From Apodemus sylvaticus (Eukaryota; Chordata; Mammalia; Rodentia; Muridae), in contig NC_067487.1 of NCBI RefSeq assembly GCF_947179515.1, forward strand, positions 38,082,266 to 38,146,265: a stretch of DNA of 64,000 nt, given 5' to 3'. Positions 1 through 11,099 of the stretch are shown here, in pieces; the first letter of the stretch is position 1, and each line of letters opens with the position of its first letter. A program made the position numbers and the translations under genes. The notes under the pieces were generated by a model. It saw only the letters and a list, made by a program, of their open reading frames with translations. It was not told the origin of the DNA and ran no database searches.

Positions 1-726
1 GAAGTTCCTCATCGCTATCTGCTTCCATTCTCAATCCAGGTCTAGTCAATCGTTGTTCTTTGTATCTTTTCTCCAGCTCTATCCATGAACTCCTCCTTGG
101 TTCCTTCCCATCCTTTCTGATTACTCTAATCTAAGTATAGCTCTCAGAAGCCTCTCTAACTTACAAGATAATAACAGCATGCTGTGGAGTTCAAACAAAG
201 CATATTTTAAAAACAAAGTTAATTGCACCTCAAGGTGTTTATAAAATAACAGAAGATAATAGCCCTTGAATCACAGAGAGTGGGTATACTTCTTTCTCAA
301 AGAGCTTCACAACTACTAACTAATTGGTGTTTCACATAGCAAATATCTTCTAACCTGTGGAAACAAGTGTAGCTTAAAGTGAAGCAAGTCTGTCTCTCTC
401 GTGACAGCATGGGAATCCCAGTCCTCATTCCCTGGGGAACAGTTTCCTGAACACAGGCTAACGTGAGAACAAAGGCTGGAAGTCTTCCGATCTCCTTGCC
501 ATGTCACTCACAACATTTACTTATATTCCCTTGGCCACGTAACTTGTTATTTTAGAATGTGACTCTTATCAATTATTATGTAAGGAAAAAACAAAGTCCA
601 AGTGAATTATTACACAAGAATTGACTTCGTGGAGGTAAAGACAAAGCTAAGAGAGATGTATGAGTTTGCCCCCAAAAGCTATCTTTTACTATATAAGTTG
701 GACCAATGGTTAAATAATAGCACTTC
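1..726. other. Non-repetitive intergenic stretch
   Basis: AT-rich sequence with no convincing ORF, exon signal or recognised repeat. The short open frames on both strands look random: no family motif and no coherent codon use. Confidence 0.5.
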
Positions 727-1263
727 TCTGTTTCTTTTTTTTCACTTTTTAATTGAATATTGTCTTCATTTACATTGCCAATAGTAAAACCTTTCCCTAT
801 TTCCCCCTCCCCAAAGACCCCCAACCCCTCCTTCCACCCCCTGCCTCCATGTATATGCCCCTCCATTCGACACACTCCCACTCCCTGCCTCGGTTTCCCT
901 TAGTTAGGGCCTCTATTGAGCCTTTACCTGACCAAGGACCACTCCTCCCACTGATGCCCAACAAGGCCTTCCTCTGCCACATTTTTGGCTGGAACCATGT
1001 GTACCCCTTGGTTGATGGTTCAGTCCCTGGGAGTTTTGGGGCGTCTGTGTGGCTGAAGTCATTGTTCTTCCCATGGGGCTGTAAACCCCTTCAGCTTCTC
1101 CGGACCATCCTCCACCTCCTTCATTGAGGACCCCACGCCCAGTCCAATAGTTGGTTGCTAGTTTCTGCCTCTGTATTTGTAAGGCTCTAGCAGGGCCCCT
1201 CTGGAGACACACATGGCATGTTCCTTTTGGTATACACTTTTTATCATAGTGTCAGGGTTTGGT
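727..1263 (-). mobile_element. L1 3'UTR segment, antisense half of a twin-primed L1
   Basis: A short T-rich run at 727-736 is followed by the antisense rodent L1 3'UTR, with its C-rich blocks and the stretch ending in GTCAGGGTTTGGT. At about 1263 the sequence flips into sense-strand L1. The distal 3'UTR with its A-tail is therefore antisense, and the more 5' L1 piece is inverted against it. Confidence 0.8.
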
Positions 1264-1590
1264 AGCTATTAAAAACAATGAATTCATGAAATTCTTAGGC
1301 AAATGGATGGAATTAGAAAGTGTCATCCGGAGTGAAGTAACCCAATCACAAAAGAACGCACATGGTATGCACTCACTGATAAGTGGATGTTAACCCAAAA
1401 GCTCAAAATAAACAAGTTACAATTCACCCAGCACAGGAAGCTCAAGAAGAAGGAGGACTTAAGTGAGGGTGCTATGGTTCCTCTGAGAAAGGGAATAATA
1501 CTCACAGGAGCAATAAGGGAGACAATGTGTGGAGCAGTGACTGAAGTAAAGGCCACCCAGAGACTGCCCTACCTGGGGATTCATCCCACT
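1264..1590 (+). mobile_element. L1 ORF2 C-terminus and proximal 3'UTR, inverted half of the twin-primed L1
   Basis: Starts in sense orientation with codons for the L1 ORF2 C-terminal stretch NNEFMKFLGKWMELE. It runs through the ORF2 end and proximal 3'UTR and stops near GGGATTCATCCCAC. In a collinear L1 the next sequence would be CCAAACCCTGACACTAT, which is where the antisense segment to the left begins. The two parts are adjacent in the parent element, which fits twin priming with little or no internal deletion. Confidence 0.8.
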
Positions 1591-1967
1591 TCTCTGTTTG
1601 TATTTTTTGAAAACTGCCTTTAATGAGCTCCAGGCGGGCTGGGTTGTTTGTTTGTTTGGGGGTTTTGGTTTTGTTCATTAGGTTGTTGGTTGGGGGGATT
1701 GTTTTGTTCCTTCTTCATAAAAGCACCATGTCTCCAGGATACAATCTTGCAAATGATACAGGAAAAATCCCTTCTTGGATTCCTATGTTTAAAAGATTCT
1801 CACATGCAACACAAACTAGATGGAATACCATAGGGGAAATGTCACCATACACGACATTTCAGATACCAGCTCTCATTGATAGTAAAGAAAAAAAAGAGGC
1901 CATTTCAGTCCCTGAATCTCTTGACAAAGTGTGAACTTTTTAACAAACCTGAATTAATCTACTGAGA

Positions 1968-1968
<1 letters not shown>

Positions 1969-2008
<40 letters not shown>
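1969..2008. repeat. (TG)n microsatellite
   Basis: Uninterrupted TG dinucleotides of about 38 bp, ending in TTTGAGAG. Confidence 0.95.
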
Positions 2009-2010
<2 letters not shown>

Positions 2011-2067
2011 AGAGTGTTATGGGTATGTGTACCAAAAGTCATTCCTCAAGTGGCAGCCAAACTTGTT

Positions 2068-2210
2068 TACCTGAGACAGCATCTCTGATAAGCCTGCAAT
2101 TTGCCAAGCACGCCAGGGTGGCCAGTCAGTGAGTGAGCACTGACAATGTATCTATCTCCTCCTCCCCAGTGCTGAGATCACATGTGTAAGCTTATATGAG
2201 GGCCACCTTT
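2068..2210 (-). mobile_element. B4/RSINE-type SINE, antisense
   Basis: Begins with a degenerate GAGACAGCATCTCT and contains CCTCCCCAGTGCTGAGATCACA. This is the antisense pattern of rodent B4/RSINE SINEs, and it is well diverged. Confidence 0.55.
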
Positions 2211-2327
2211 CTCCTTATATGGGTTCCAATAATCAATTTCAGGCTTTGTGTTTGCACGGCATGCATAACTAAGTTGCCTCGCCACAAAGGCTATTTTCAA
2301 TGTTCTGAGAGAAAAAAAAAAATCCAG

Positions 2328-2403
2328 ACTTAGTCATCACTAATGGTCTTTCGTCATCTCCTATAACTTAGTCATCACTAATGGTCTTTCGTCATCTCCT
2401 ATG
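2328..2403. repeat. 38-bp tandem duplication
   Basis: Two consecutive copies of a 38-bp unit beginning ACTTAGTCATCACTAATGG (2328 and 2366), essentially identical. They lie just upstream of an L1 3' end. Confidence 0.9.
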
Positions 2404-2444
2404 AGGAATTCGTGCAGAGAAAAAAAAATGTGTACTGATAACAT

Positions 2445-3345
2445 AAGAATCAAGGAGAGAGGAACCTGATCTTGTATTGGGTGAGGAAAAAACACTGAAG
2501 CCCTAAAGGCCAGCCTAAAGAATTGAAACTGGCAACCTCTCGAGGTAGGAGGTTCAGTGGGCTGGGGGGGGGGGGACCTCCAGAATGCACCAGAGACCTG
2601 GGAGGTGAGAGACTCTCAGGATTCAAAGAGAGGGACCTTAGATGAAATCCCCTACAGTAGGGAGAGGAAACTTATAGAGCCCACCTCCAACAGGAAGACA
2701 GCGCATCATTTGAGGGAAAGAGGGGCCATCCCTCAGTCACAACTCTGACCCATAATTGTTCTTGTCTGAAAGAACTACAGGGATAGAAATGGAGAGAAGC
2801 CTGAAGAATAGAAGATCTAGCAACAGGCCCAAAGTGGGATCCTGCTCAAAGGGAGGTCCTAAGGCCTGACACTATTACTGAAGACCCAACAAGCAGCTGA
2901 AAGAGTCAGATGCAGATATTTGCAACCAACCAATGAACAGAAGCTGCTGACCCCTGTGATTGAATTAGGGAAAGGTAGAAAGAAGCTGAGGATGAGGGTG
3001 ACCCTCTAGGAGGACCAGCAGTCTCAGTCTGGATCCCAGTGATCTATCAAACCCTGGACCACCAAACAGACAGCAAACACCAGGTGATATGAGGCCCCCA
3101 ACACATATATAGCAGAGGACTGCCAGGTCTGGGTTTAGTCAGTGAAGATGAACCTAAACCTCAAGGGCCTCAACTGGAGGCCCCAGGGAGTTTAGAGATC
3201 AGGTGTGGTGGGATGTGAGGTGTGGGGACATCTCATGGAGACAGGGGGTGGGGAAGAGGTATGGGATATGGAACAGAGAGTGGATGATGGGTATAAAATC
3301 TGGAGTGTAAAAAAATAAATTTAAAAAAGCAAAAACAAAGACTCA
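2445..3345 (+). mobile_element. Truncated L1 3' end (3'UTR), sense
   Basis: Matches the L1 3'UTR copies at 11.1-12.2 kb and 22.1-22.4 kb over many landmarks: ACCAGAGACCTGGGAGG, TAGGGAGAGGAAACTTATAGAG, and the terminal GGAGTGTAAAAAAATAAAT. It ends in an A-rich tail at 3310-3330. A G run of about 10 sits near 2565. No ORF2 catalytic part is present. Confidence 0.75.
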
Positions 3346-4690
3346 TACAATAAAATAATATTTGCTGTTTAAAATCTGCAACTGTGTTGCTTTTCACATA
3401 TTTCCATTAGGTTTTTAAGGAAGAAATGTCTAGAAAACCTAGCATTGCATGGCAATGGGACAAACTTAAAACACGTGTGTATGTTTAACTTATTTCAGTA
3501 GGAGAGTCTCCCACAGATATACTTGTCAAGATCATCCATGTGGTTGGGTTTCATGTGGTAGACATTTCTAGCTTAATATCCAGAGGTGAAATATAGAAAT
3601 ACTATCAAACTGCAAATATGTCAAACATGGTTATTACTCAGAAAATATTCCACAAGGTTTATATCTTATGATACAGTTTTGGGGTGTAGTTGGAAAGGTT
3701 TCCAGTACGGGGCAATTCCCTCTTATTAAGCAAGTCTTAAGTCTCATTATATGGCTGTTGGTTAGCACTAAGACAGAAGTGGCTACTGTTACACCTCTGA
3801 GTATATCTTTCTGTTCACTGTTAAGCAAGTCTTAAGTCTCATTATATGGCTGTTGGTTACCACTAAGACAGAAGTGCCACTGTTACACCTTTGAGTATAT
3901 CTTTCTGTTCACTGTTTTTGTGGTCCATGGGCTTTGCAGCTGGGTAGGACTATTGGTTGCTTTTCTTCCAAGGCAGCTTACGTGGCACCTTCAGATGAGA
4001 ATTGGTACTCAGGGACAAAACTTGCAGGTCAGTTCCAGGTCGATTTCTCAAAGTCGTTTGTCTGAAGTATGTGGTGCTTTCAGCAAAAGGATTTACCTTC
4101 ACATTTTGAGAAGAAACCAAGGGCAACAACAGTAGCTCACATGGTGTTGGAAAATCCTTGGGCCTTGTGGCCAGCTTTCTATGCCTGTCAATGGAGGTTT
4201 TGTTAGCTAATCTGTGGCTCCAAGGGAGAGTACCATCACTTCAACTAGTATAACTTCATTTAAATATATATGTACTTAAAATTTCTATGTACAAATCTTA
4301 ACGTGTCTATATCATATCTATAAATGCTTACATATTTCTAAGTAAACATAAAAATTAAGTGTTTGAAACAAGCCATTAGGGAATACAAGCTATTTTAATA
4401 AAAATTTAAGTTTAAGTATGGCCTTCATCCAGTCGTCTAACTTACAGTAGAATGTACAGTAGTGGCTGGGCAGCCAATCAGCAGTTGAATATGGAAGTCT
4501 TCCTATAGCCCTGGGATTCCACAGGTAGACAAAAGAAAGAAAGATACAATATAGACCTATACAGTGCTCAGTGTGCTATTTTCCATGAGGTTCCAGGGTC
4601 GTACCTGATGCAAGAGCTGTGACTAATACAGTTTGGTTGGGTTAATTGGGAGTTTACATTCACACAGTTGTGCTATATACCAAGGTTTAT
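3346..4690. other. Intergenic stretch with an unnamed old repeat
   Basis: No gene is supported. It contains the 95-bp tandem duplication listed separately. The part around 3915-4250 reads like an old rodent interspersed repeat (GCAGCTGGGTAGGACTATTGG and a purine-rich body), but I cannot assign the family. Confidence 0.4.
3726..3914. repeat. 95-bp tandem duplication, two copies
   Basis: Copy 1 is 3726-3820 and copy 2 is 3821-3914. Both start TTAAGCAAGTCTTAAGTCTC and end ATCTTTCTGTTCACTG. They differ by a few substitutions and one missing base, so they are about 96% identical. The event is a recent direct duplication. Confidence 0.95.
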
Positions 4691-4694
4691 ATCT

Positions 4695-5115
4695 GCCTAG
4701 AATGATTGTCCTGGCTTTTGTCTGGCAAGTTGACATAAGATAGGGTCATCTGGGAACAAGGAACTCCAGTTGAGAAAAATGTCTCCATCCAATTAGCCTG
4801 CAAGCAAGTCTGTGAGGCATTTGCTTGATTAACGATGGTTGTTGAACGGCCCAGCCCACTGTAAGTGCTGCTTCCTTGGACAGGTGGTCCTAGGTTGTAT
4901 TAAACCAGCAAGCTGTGTGAGCCATGGAGAAAAAGTCGGTGAGCCCCACCTTACCATAGCCTCTGCTTCAGTTCCCGCCTCCAAGTTCCTGTCTTGAGTT
5001 CCTGTCCTCATTTCGATGGTGGAAGTGATATGAAAGAATAAGACAAAGAAAGCCTTTGTCCCCCAGGTTGCTTTGGATCAGATTGTTTTATCACAGCAGC
5101 AGAATCCAAATTAGG
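4695..5115 (-). mobile_element. Unclassified rodent interspersed repeat (RMER1-like), antisense
   Basis: Pattern: GGCAAGTTGACATAAGATAGGGTCATCT, then GAGTTCCTGTC, then a polyadenylation-like segment, ending in TTTTATCACAGCAGCAGAATCC. The copy at 43.33-43.73 kb has the same order of landmarks in the same orientation. The family name is a guess. Confidence 0.5.
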
Positions 5116-5164
5116 ACAATGGTGAGCACATGAAACAAGGAAATAAGAAGTAAGGAAGTGCGGG

Positions 5165-5370
5165 GGAGTGTTGGCTTGGAAGTTATGCACACTGGCTGCT
5201 CTTGCAGAGAACCCAGGTGTGGTACCCAGCACTCATGTAGTGCAAGCACCTGCACTACAGTTCCACAGACTCCAATGTCCTCTTCTGCTGTCTGGAGACA
5301 CCAAGCATGCATGGGATGTACATACATGCAGACAAAATATTCCTACACATAAAAAAATAAATAAAGCATT
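5165..5370 (+). mobile_element. B3/B2-type SINE
   Basis: tRNA-derived SINE body with a B-box-like stretch (GAGAACCCAGGTGTGGTACCCAGCACTC), CTCTTCTGCTGTCTGGAGAC, and the tail ACACATAAAAAAATAAATAAA. Diverged. Confidence 0.65.
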
Positions 5371-5394
5371 AAATAAGAATATGAAGAGGGTGAG

Positions 5395-5440
5395 GAGAAG
5401 AAAGAAGAGGAGGAGGAAGAGGAGGAGGAGGAGAAAAATG
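5395..5440. repeat. (GGA)n purine-rich repeat
   Basis: AGAAG/AGGAGGAGG-rich run just after the SINE tail. It produces a low-complexity Arg/Lys frame and is not coding. Confidence 0.85.
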
Positions 5441-5931
5441 TGACTGAAATTATGGGTTTCCACTCTGATTAGAAAAATAATATCCATAATTTTTGTAATA
5501 TCATTCACAACAATACACTCACCAAAATATTTGGTACGTTATTAAAATAATAAGCAATCAGTGAGAAGAATGGTAATTAAAACTTGAATCTAGAACAAAG
5601 ACTATCATTAGATAACAGACACCCTGTCAATGGTACATTCACATCTTATTCCCAAAACCAGGCACCATCATTCATATTTTGCCTCCTTTTTGATAGAATG
5701 AGTGTTACCAGGAGACAGACTAGATGACTGAGTCCTCTGAGTGTTCAAGGTCTGGTCCCTACACCTGCTTCAGTAATGTCACTTCCCAATTCTCAGAAAT
5801 TAAAAGATCTATTTGGGTTTTATTGTTGTTGTCTTTGCTGTTTGTTTATTGTGATGTCTCTTTTGTTTCCTTGGTATCTACCAGTTGCCTTTGAACCGAG
5901 ACCTCTTGATGCTTTTCTTAAGACTCTCCCA

Positions 5932-5976
5932 TTGGAAAAGATCTTCACCAACCCTACATCTGACAGAGGGCTAAAA
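5932..5976 (+). mobile_element. L1 ORF2 scrap at the 5' end of an Rps7 retrocopy
   Basis: About 42 bp encode EKIFTNPTSDRGL in sense. The same peptide occurs in the intact L1 ORF2 of this window (TNWEKIFTNPTSDRGLISN, near 14.4 kb on the minus strand). One G is missing in the run before the Lys codon. Recognisable L1 stops at 5974-5976 and Rps7 sequence begins within a few bases. No L1 is recognised on the 5' side. Confidence 0.8.
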
Positions 5977-5978
5977 TT

Positions 5979-6301
5979 CAGATTCTGCCCAAGTCAACCC
6001 GGAAAAGCCATGCAAAAAATAAGCAAAGGCGCCCAGAAGCCACACCCTGAAAGCAGTACATGATGCAATCCTTGAGGATCTGGTCTTCCCAAGTGAAATT
6101 GTGGGTAAGGGGACCTGTGTGAAACTGGATGGCAGCCGGCTCATAAAAGTTCCATATAGACAAAGCACAGCAGAACAATGGGGAACACAAGGTCGAAACT
6201 TTTTCTGGTGTGTGCAAGAAACTCACAGACAAGGATGTTAATTTTGAATTCCCAGAGTTTCTGTTGTAAAGAAAATGACTGAATAAAGAAAGTGTCATTT
6301 G
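5979..6301 (+). pseudogene. Rps7-ps: Rps7 processed pseudogene, 5'-truncated
   Basis: The 3' part of a ribosomal protein S7 (40S subunit) mRNA copy without introns. Translation starts at ILPKSTRKS(H)AKNKQ and continues through AVHDAILEDLVFPSEIVGK and KLDGSRLIKV. The end reads NFEFPEF followed by TAA at 6267-6269, with AATAAA at 6282-6287. The N-terminal half is missing. A one-base loss in the CCCC run near 6030 and a one-base gain near 6149 shift the frame, and substitutions are scattered, so it is not functional. The tail position is an AC-rich run (6306-6322) instead of pure poly(A). The 5' side is joined to an L1 ORF2 fragment. The Rps7 identity is clear from the peptide; the origin by L1-driven retroposition is inferred. 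Confidence 0.9.
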
Positions 6302-6322
6302 TAGTAAACACACACACACACA

Positions 6323-7765
6323 AATATGTTTCTCCAGTACATTATACTAAAACATACCAGAAGGAATCAACATGCAGCATAATAAAACATAATACACATG
6401 TGGCTTATTTGCCAGGTATTTTCCCTATATAATCTAAAAACAACTCTTTTTCATCCACCATGAATTCTATTTAAATAGATTAGAAAGAAAATTATAGAAC
6501 TAAAAATTAAAACTCTTTTGTGCCTAGCCTTGGCTTTCTCTTGAGGAATTCAATCTGTCTGTGCCTTGCTTCCTAATCTACAAAGTAAGGGTCACATTTC
6601 TATATCATCTGATTGTCCTAAATAAGCTAAATTATAGCTATTGATTATCCATCTAAGATGCTTTTTCTGCTCAGATCTATATCCATCCTTCCATCACCAA
6701 GTAATCAATGATCAGTCTCTTTCATGTGAGACCCAGAAAAGTCCTAAGGATATGGTGAGTAAAGTGTTTTAACCCTGACTTCTTCAAGGGCAAAACTGGA
6801 TGGAGAAAATAGTCATGTAACCAGGATCATTATCATTACTATAATGAGGTACATGTCCAAGTGTTAAAACATAAAGAACTATGAAAATGGCAAGAAATGT
6901 TCCAAAAAAAGATGTATATATGACATCAAAGGTGAATATGTTTTTAAAGAGTACTGCTAACCTTCCCTGATTAAATATTTTGTCTTAGTTCTTGATTTCT
7001 TACAAATTAGTTCTGTAATCAACAAAATCATGTTGCTAAGTAATATTTGTCTCTGGTGGCATAGCAGTAATCTAGTAGTTAAAATGAAAACACTTCATCT
7101 CTGTTTTGGTCCGATAAGGGTCCACAAGAGTCCGTTGGAATATGAGAAGGAGAGAGAAACAGGGAAACAGACAGAAAGAGTCAGAGAGACAGAGACAGAG
7201 AGTCAATGAGTCCTCCAAAAGCCCTACAGCTCCTACCTTTCTACTTTTTTAAATGCACTAGTTGAGAAAAGGAAAGTCATCAGAAGGGATGCAAAGTGGA
7301 CAAGAGAGGATGATGGGGTGAATATGGTCAAAAACACACATGTATGAAAATATTATACTGAAACTGATTACTTATATCTTACACTTGCTAATAAAGCACT
7401 ATTTTTAAGATTTGTAGATGACATGGGACTTTACCGCGTCCTGCTGTTTAAATGGGCTCCAATTCTCTTTAGGTATGCTTCAGCCTAGAACAGATTTTGC
7501 CACACATGCTGACATAGTGCCTCCAGCATCTCTATCACATAGTCCTTTTCCGTGAGTTTTGGTCAGATTCTGGGGCTACAGTGAGAACTAGACACTCCAA
7601 CCAGCCACTCTTGGCAGTTAGATGAAGCCAAGTGACTTGTTTTCCACAGTTCAGCAGCCACATTGGGACAGTCAGTCTTGTGAAGAAGTTGACAAGGTAG
7701 TGTAACAATATGTTTAAGTGCATAGAGTAAAATCTTAAATACAAGTGCCCGGTAGACTGTGACTA
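6323..7765. other. Intergenic stretch, no gene seen
   Basis: AT-rich, apart from a GA/CAGA-rich patch at about 7140-7205. No splice-flanked ORF or recognised repeat stands out. Confidence 0.45.
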
Positions 7766-7767
7766 TA

Positions 7768-8021
7768 ATTCTTTAGGGTTGGTTTTCTTCTGTCCTCTTT
7801 GTACCCAAATAACTTCTGGGCATTTCGACCTCCCAAATACCTGGCACAGCAACCTTGCATCTTCATTTACAAGATGCAAGCCTAAGCTTGGTAGGTCCTG
7901 AGCCATTCTAATTCTACAAGATTCTTTCCCAGCCACGTGGTCCTTTACCTTTAATCTGAGTCTGGTCTTGGATCTCTCTGGTCCATGTGTCCTTATGCCT
8001 TCTCTTTCATGTCCATTGCCT

Positions 8022-8081
<60 letters not shown>

Positions 8082-8180
8082 CACCTCCTCTCCTCATGGT
8101 CCTTCCTCTCCTCTCTTCTCTTCTCATTCTGGTCTTCCTGAGATACAAAGATAAATACGATACAGTCTGCCTTCCAAAGG
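7768..8180 (-). mobile_element. Possible LTR-derived fragment with (TC)n core, antisense
   Basis: Sequence around CTTTCCCAGCCACGTGGTCC and the CT-rich centre resembles a rodent LTR that I have seen in antisense form, but I cannot name it. No LTR ends or target duplication could be fixed. Confidence 0.3.
8023..8079. repeat. (TC)n microsatellite
   Basis: About 56 bp of uninterrupted TC repeats. It creates artefactual Ser-Leu and Arg-Glu frames. Confidence 0.95.
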
Positions 8181-8189
8181 AAGCACATG

Positions 8190-10039
8190 CTATATCATGC
8201 TGTGACTTTATACTGAAGGCCCCTAAAAAACATCCAAAGATTCATTTTTTTACTTGCTTCATTTGGACAAGTGAAAAGGTAAGCTTCAATGCCAGAGAAT
8301 TTCAGCTGATTAAAAGAATGAAATTTGCAGTTAGAAATTCAGACTTTAAAATTCATTAACGCATGTTGATATCCCACAGATGGCAAAACCAAAATAGGTC
8401 AGAGGAAGGGGTCAGATTTGCAGAAGTGAGTCTGTTGGCCATGCCTGTTGTGGTCAGAAGGGATGTGAGGCTCACTGTGACTGGTGAAAAAGAGAAACAC
8501 CAGAGCATCCAATCTCTTCCGAAAGAGACTTAGACTAACCCGAAAAGCGAACTATACAGAAGACATGGTTATAGAGGGCTTTTTTTTTTCAATCACATTT
8601 GTCCAGTGAGGCCAAAGGATAAACTAACGGAGAAAAAAAAGCATCGAATGCACCAAGCAGGGAGAAGAGGGTAACTGTACACCTCAAAAGGCAGAACAGA
8701 AGCTGCACGCAGAGGCTAGGAGAGGCTGACCATGGCAGGAATGGCTAATGGGCATGAAAGAGAATAAAGTAAGGACAAACTGAGTTTGGGATCATTTTAG
8801 CCCAATGAGTCCCAATCCTATGGCCCCTTGGAGCTTTTAAATTACACACAAACCCTAAAAGTCTGACTCAACCAATGGCCCTAAGGTCCAGGAATCAGTA
8901 TTTTGAAGAGAATTTATCCAAACAGTTTTGGTGTTCTGCCCATGTGATTCCTGGTTAGCAAACCACAAAACTGACTAACAGGAAAAGACATGCTGCTCAG
9001 AATGAGAAAGATGATTATTTTAGACTTAGTCAAGTGGCATTTCACATGTCTTAATTTGGATAATTAGACTGAATTTAGAAGTAAATTCTTTTTATTTCAT
9101 GTCTAAGTAACAGTAAATACTTCATGAATGAATAAAATATAGATATAAAATTTATAATATAATATGAACATAACATAAAAAAATATAAAATTTTAAAGCC
9201 AAACTTCGGCCACTAGAGAAGATGATGACAAACAAAAAGGTTATTGCAACATTATAACAGAAGGGTAAGCATCAGCAAACACCCTCCTGCCAAGAGCTTC
9301 ACACAGTGAGTGAGTGTGTCCCCTCATACCCACACCAGACTCACAAACATAATTATCCTAAACCGGTAGCTGAGGCCCGAGATTGCTAGCGAAGCTTGGA
9401 ATCTGGGTTTGCGTATATTTGACGTTGTGGGTTGTACAGGTGGATGCTTAGCTGTGTATGAACGAGCATCATGGCAACCAACCCGGGCTCAGGATTCCAG
9501 CTCTGGATGCACTCTGTTGGCCTGTGATCAGAAACGGCATGTGATCTAATTAAGATATTTACCTAACTACAAGATTAGAGCTCTTAACAGTAATCAGACA
9601 GGTGGACCAACATCTGATGTTTCTGCTAAATAATTTGACTCTTCTCATGTAAGATTTCCTTAGAAATGAAGTAGCAAAGAAAATACACTCCATTGTACTT
9701 GATTTTGAAGCAGGAAAAAATGATTAACTACCTTCTAAAATAGGGAGAATTTCTCTCTCTTTATTCTTTCTCTGAGGGAAACCTTTGGCTTTAATTTTAT
9801 GGCGTTTGTTCAAAAATAAATATCTTTACATGATACTATTCAACATGCAGAATAGCAGATTATGCCAGCTAATATAACAGCACAGAGAGTGAAGATGGCC
9901 TCTCACATTTGGGTATTCGATAGGATGCTGGATCTGAAAAGGATGTTCTAGATAACATCCTACTAAACAACACAAAAGAACCAGACACCAAACAGTAAAT
10001 CTTAGAAGTAAAACAAGACAAATAATGATGACGTGTTCT

Positions 10040-10040
<1 letters not shown>
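8190..10040. other. Intergenic stretch, no gene seen
   Basis: No convincing ORF or known repeat. There is an AT-rich block at 9060-9200 and some mid-GC unique sequence at 9360-9540. The latter, with GTTGTGGGTTGTACAGG and CAACCCGGGCTCAGGATTCCAGC, looks non-repetitive. Confidence 0.4.

Positions 10041-10042
<2 letters not shown>

Positions 10043-10084
<42 letters not shown>
10043..10084. repeat. (GT)n microsatellite
   Basis: About 40 bp of GT dinucleotides following TCTCTC. Confidence 0.95.
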
Positions 10085-10087
<3 letters not shown>

Positions 10088-10167
10088 CTAGATTTTAAAA
10101 GAATAGAGCATGTAAGCAGAAATGAGACAACTGGAAAAAAGACAAGGACCAGCAGGAGAAGGAACAA

Positions 10168-10365
10168 AGGGGCTGGCAAGGTGGCTAGGGAGGGAAGGTG
10201 ACCGCCACCAAGACTGCTGAACTGACTTCAGTGTCAAGGACACACATGGTGGGAGGAAAGAACCAGCCTTCAAAAACTGTCCTCTGACCTCCACACAGGC
10301 ACCATGAGGCTCTCTCCTATGTGTGCTCATACGCACACAGATAAAACAATGTAATTTTTAATTTG
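10168..10365 (+). mobile_element. B3-type SINE
   Basis: GGGGCTGGCAAGGTGGCTAGG opening (A-box region), GTCCTCTGACCTCCACACAGGCACCATG, and the GTGTGCTCATACGCACACAGATAAA end typical of B3/B2 SINEs. Confidence 0.75.
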
Positions 10366-11095
10366 AAAATGGAGTAGATATGGGAGTAGATATGATCATA
10401 GTGCATGATACAAATGTGTGAAAATGTCATGAAACCTATTACTTCATGAAATATGTATGTATTAATATAAAAAAAAAACCAAATGTATAGTGCATTTTAC
10501 TTCATATCCTCTACCCAGGTGCTAGTAGAAACCTTTGATCAAAAATAAAAATATTTAGCTGCCCAAAGATGAACAAGGGAGCCATTCTATCATTGTTCAG
10601 AAATATTGACATAAATAAACAAGATAAGCACATTACCTGCTTTGGGAAACCAGAAACTGGATCTTCTGAGCATTGTGTTTGAGTATAACCAAAGCCAATT
10701 CACCTAACAGTCTACCACATATTGCCAACTGGAAACACAGCTGGATTGTCCTACTTCGTCATCTCAAACACATCAACGTTGTTCTTTCAAGCACAAAAGC
10801 CATACACCTTAAGACACACTTCCCGTTTTAACCCCATTTTGTATTAGTGACGCAACTTAAGTGCACTTTTAGGATTTTCTATGCAAGCTCCACAACTATG
10901 CTCTCTGAAATGCTTATTCATTTAGTAGTTGAGGTGTGCTTGTGATTTTGAAATACCAAGGTTTTAATATCCTCTTGCCTTGGATCTATGTGGGAGGGTA
11001 CCCCAAACACCATGGTTTGTTCTGGGCATCTAAGAGCTTTGCGTCTAGTTTGGATATGTATTGATAATGTTCAGAAAAGTTCCCATGTTAGTCTA
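10366..11095. other. Intergenic stretch, no gene seen
   Basis: AT-rich with a short poly(A) run near 10470. No feature could be assigned. Confidence 0.4.
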
Positions 11096-11099
11096 TAGA

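Noticed and set aside
7763..8359. Frames of 141 and 124 codons with Arg-Glu or Ser-Leu runs
   Set aside because: Driven by the (TC)n microsatellite inside a probable repeat.
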